Shown: positions 62,356 through 64,000 of the stretch, one piece after another | Layout of the letters: each line of letters begins with the position of its first letter | Position numbering within the stretch: position 1 is the stretch's first letter | Source of the DNA: Capra hircus | Lineage: Eukaryota > Chordata > Mammalia > Artiodactyla > Bovidae | Assembly (NCBI RefSeq): GCF_001704415.2 | Contig: NW_017189517.1 | Location: forward strand, 8,071,167-8,135,166 | Reading direction: 5' to 3' | Length of the DNA: 64,000 bases | Made by a program: the position numbers and the translations under genes | Notes under the pieces: model-generated | Databases searched by the model: none | What the model was told of the DNA's origin: nothing | The model's input: the letters and a program-made list of their open reading frames with translations, nothing else

Positions 62356-64000
62356 TCCTGTCTTTTTTCTATTGTATATTCTTGCCTCCTTTGTCAAAGA
62401 TAAGGTGTCCATAGGTGGGTGGATTTATCTCCTGGCTTTCAGTTTTGTTCCATTGATCTATATTTCTGTCTTTGTGCCAGTACCATACTGTCTTGATGAC
62501 TGTGGCTTTGTACTATAGCCTGAAGTCAGGCAGGTTGATTCCTCCAGTTCCATTCTTCTTTCTCAAGATTGCTTTGGCTATTTGAGATTTTTTGTATTTC
62601 CATATAAATTGTGAAATTATTTGTTCTAGCTCTGTGAAAAATACTATTGGTAGCTTGATAAGGATTACACTGAATCTATAATTGCTTTTGGTATATACTC
62701 ATCTTCACTATATTGATTTTTCTGGTCCATGAACACGGTATATTTCTCCATCTATTTGTGTCCTCTTTGATTTCTTTCACCAGTGTTTTATAGTTTTCTA
62801 TATATAGGTCTTTAGTTTCTTTAGGTAGATATATTCTTAAGTATTTTATTTTTTCCATTGCAATGCTGAATGGAATTGTTTCCCTAATTTCTCTGTTTTG
62901 TCATTTTTATTGTATAGGAATGCAACGGATTTCTGTGTGTTGATTTTATATCCTGCAACTTTACTATATTCATTGATTAGCTCTAGTAATTTTCTGGTGG
63001 AGTCTTTAGGGTTTTCTATGTAGAGGATCATGTCATCTGCAAACAGTGAGAGTTTTACTTCTTCTTTTCCAATTTGGATTCCTTTGATTTCTTTTTCTGC
63101 TCTGATTGCTGTGGCCAAAACTTCCAAAACTATGTTGAATAGTAGTGGTGAAAGTGGGCACCCTTGTCTTGTTCCTGACTTTAGGGAAAATGCTTTCATT
63201 TTTTCACTGCTGAGGATAATGTTTGCTGTGGGTTTGTCATATATAGCTTTTATTATGTTGAGGTATGTTCCTTCTATTCCTACTTTCTGGAGCGTTTTTA
63301 TCATGAATGGATGTTGAATTTTGTCAAAGGCTTTCTCTGCATCTATTGAGATAATCACATGGCTTTTATTTTTCAATTTGTTAATGTGATGTATTACACT
63401 GATTGATTTGTGGATATTGAAGAATCCTCGCATCCCTAGGATAAAGCCCACTGGTCATGATGTATGATCTTTTCAATGTGTTGTTCGTTTCTGATTGCTA
63501 GAATTTTGTTAAGGATTTTTGCATCTATGTTCATCAGTGATATTGGCCTGTAGTTTTCTTTTTTTGTGGCATCTTTGTCAGGTTTTGGTATTAGGGTGAT
63601 GGTGGCCTCATAGAATGAGTTTGGAAGTTTACCTTTCTCTGCAATTTTCTGGAAGAGTTTGAGTAGGTAGGTGTTAGTTCTTCTCTAAATTTTTGGTAGA
63701 ATTCAGCTGTGAAGTCATCTGGACCTGAGCTTTTGTTTGCTGGAAGATTTCTGATTACAGTTTCAATTTCCATGCTTGTGATGGGTCTGTTAAGATTTTC
63801 TATTTCTTCCTGGTTCAGTTTTGGAAAGTTGTACTTTTCTAAGAATTTATCCATTTCTTTCAGGTTGTCCATTTTATTGGCATATAATTGCTGATAGTAG
63901 TCTCTTATGATCCTTTGTATTTCTGTGTTGTCTACTGTGATCTCTCCATTTTCATTTCTAATTTTATTGATTTGTTTTTTCTCCCTTTGTTTCTTGATGA
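62356..64000 (-). mobile_element. Ruminant L1, ORF2 RT region, continues past the window
   Basis: The minus-strand frame 63451-62846 (201 codons) encodes RT with 'IISIDAEKAFDKIQHPFM' (first catalytic Asp), 'GTRQGCPLSPLLFNIVLEV' and the active-site 'LFADDMILY'. It is followed by broken frames (stop and frameshift near 62850 and 63455). The upstream frame 63872-63591 holds the pre-RT segment. ORF2 RT is therefore disrupted despite high similarity to active L1. The 5' part lies beyond 64000. Confidence 0.96.

Noticed and set aside
1..64000. Search for an undescribed multi-gene system
   Set aside because: I find no cluster of host genes, no operon-like arrangement and no novel coding family. The unusual structures are all rearranged or nested transposons.

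Overview
This is mammalian nuclear DNA from a bovid ruminant (cattle, sheep or goat type). The diagnosis comes from its repeats: many copies of the RTE-type LINE BovB, the BovB-linked SINEs BovA2 and Bov-tA, the cetartiodactyl tRNA-Glu-derived CHR SINEs and ruminant L1 (L1-BT type), on a background of old placental repeats (MIR, L2, MER20, MER3, Tigger, L1M). I find no complete host protein-coding gene, no RNA gene and no CRISPR or bacterial feature. The window reads as intergenic or deep intronic sequence, and by eye roughly half of it is recognisable transposon.

Layout. 1-11.4 kb: MIR and L2 remnants, a MER20, two 5'-truncated BovB copies, an old L1 3' end and a mariner MITE. 11.4-16.6 kb: a cluster of four BovB fragments, with a weak exon-like open stretch at 14.1-14.3 kb. 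16.6-24.4 kb: MIR, a deleted Tigger with a SINE in it, an old L1 split by BovB, and a (GT)28 microsatellite. 24.5-29.9 kb: a 1.8-kb L1-BT 3' end, then an old L1 with an inverted duplication and a 19-bp tandem triplication, then L2 split by L1. 29.9-32.2 kb: mostly unrecognised sequence. 32.2-35.2 kb: two SINEs at one target site, a 1.5-kb BovB with a perfect 13-bp target-site duplication (TSD), and a Bov-tA dimer. 35-43.6 kb: unique sequence with scattered SINEs and an old solo LTR. 43.6-50.6 kb: SINEs, L2, a second mariner MITE, and an unrecognised minus-strand stretch with coding-like segments. 50.6-57.5 kb: a BovB endonuclease-half fragment, old L1 pieces, and an SSU72 processed pseudogene, the only host-gene-derived sequence I can name. 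58.1-64 kb: a minus-strand ruminant L1 running off the window, interrupted by a young BovB with an open 671-codon reverse-transcriptase frame and by an inverted L1 segment with palindromic junctions.

Nothing here forms an operon or pathway. The relationships are those of transposons: L1 and BovB supply reverse transcriptase, SINEs and the SSU72 retrocopy are their passengers, and nesting with TSDs gives the relative order of insertion. Family names below are from memory of the families, not from a library search, and most element edges are good to about 5-20 bases. TSD positions were read directly.
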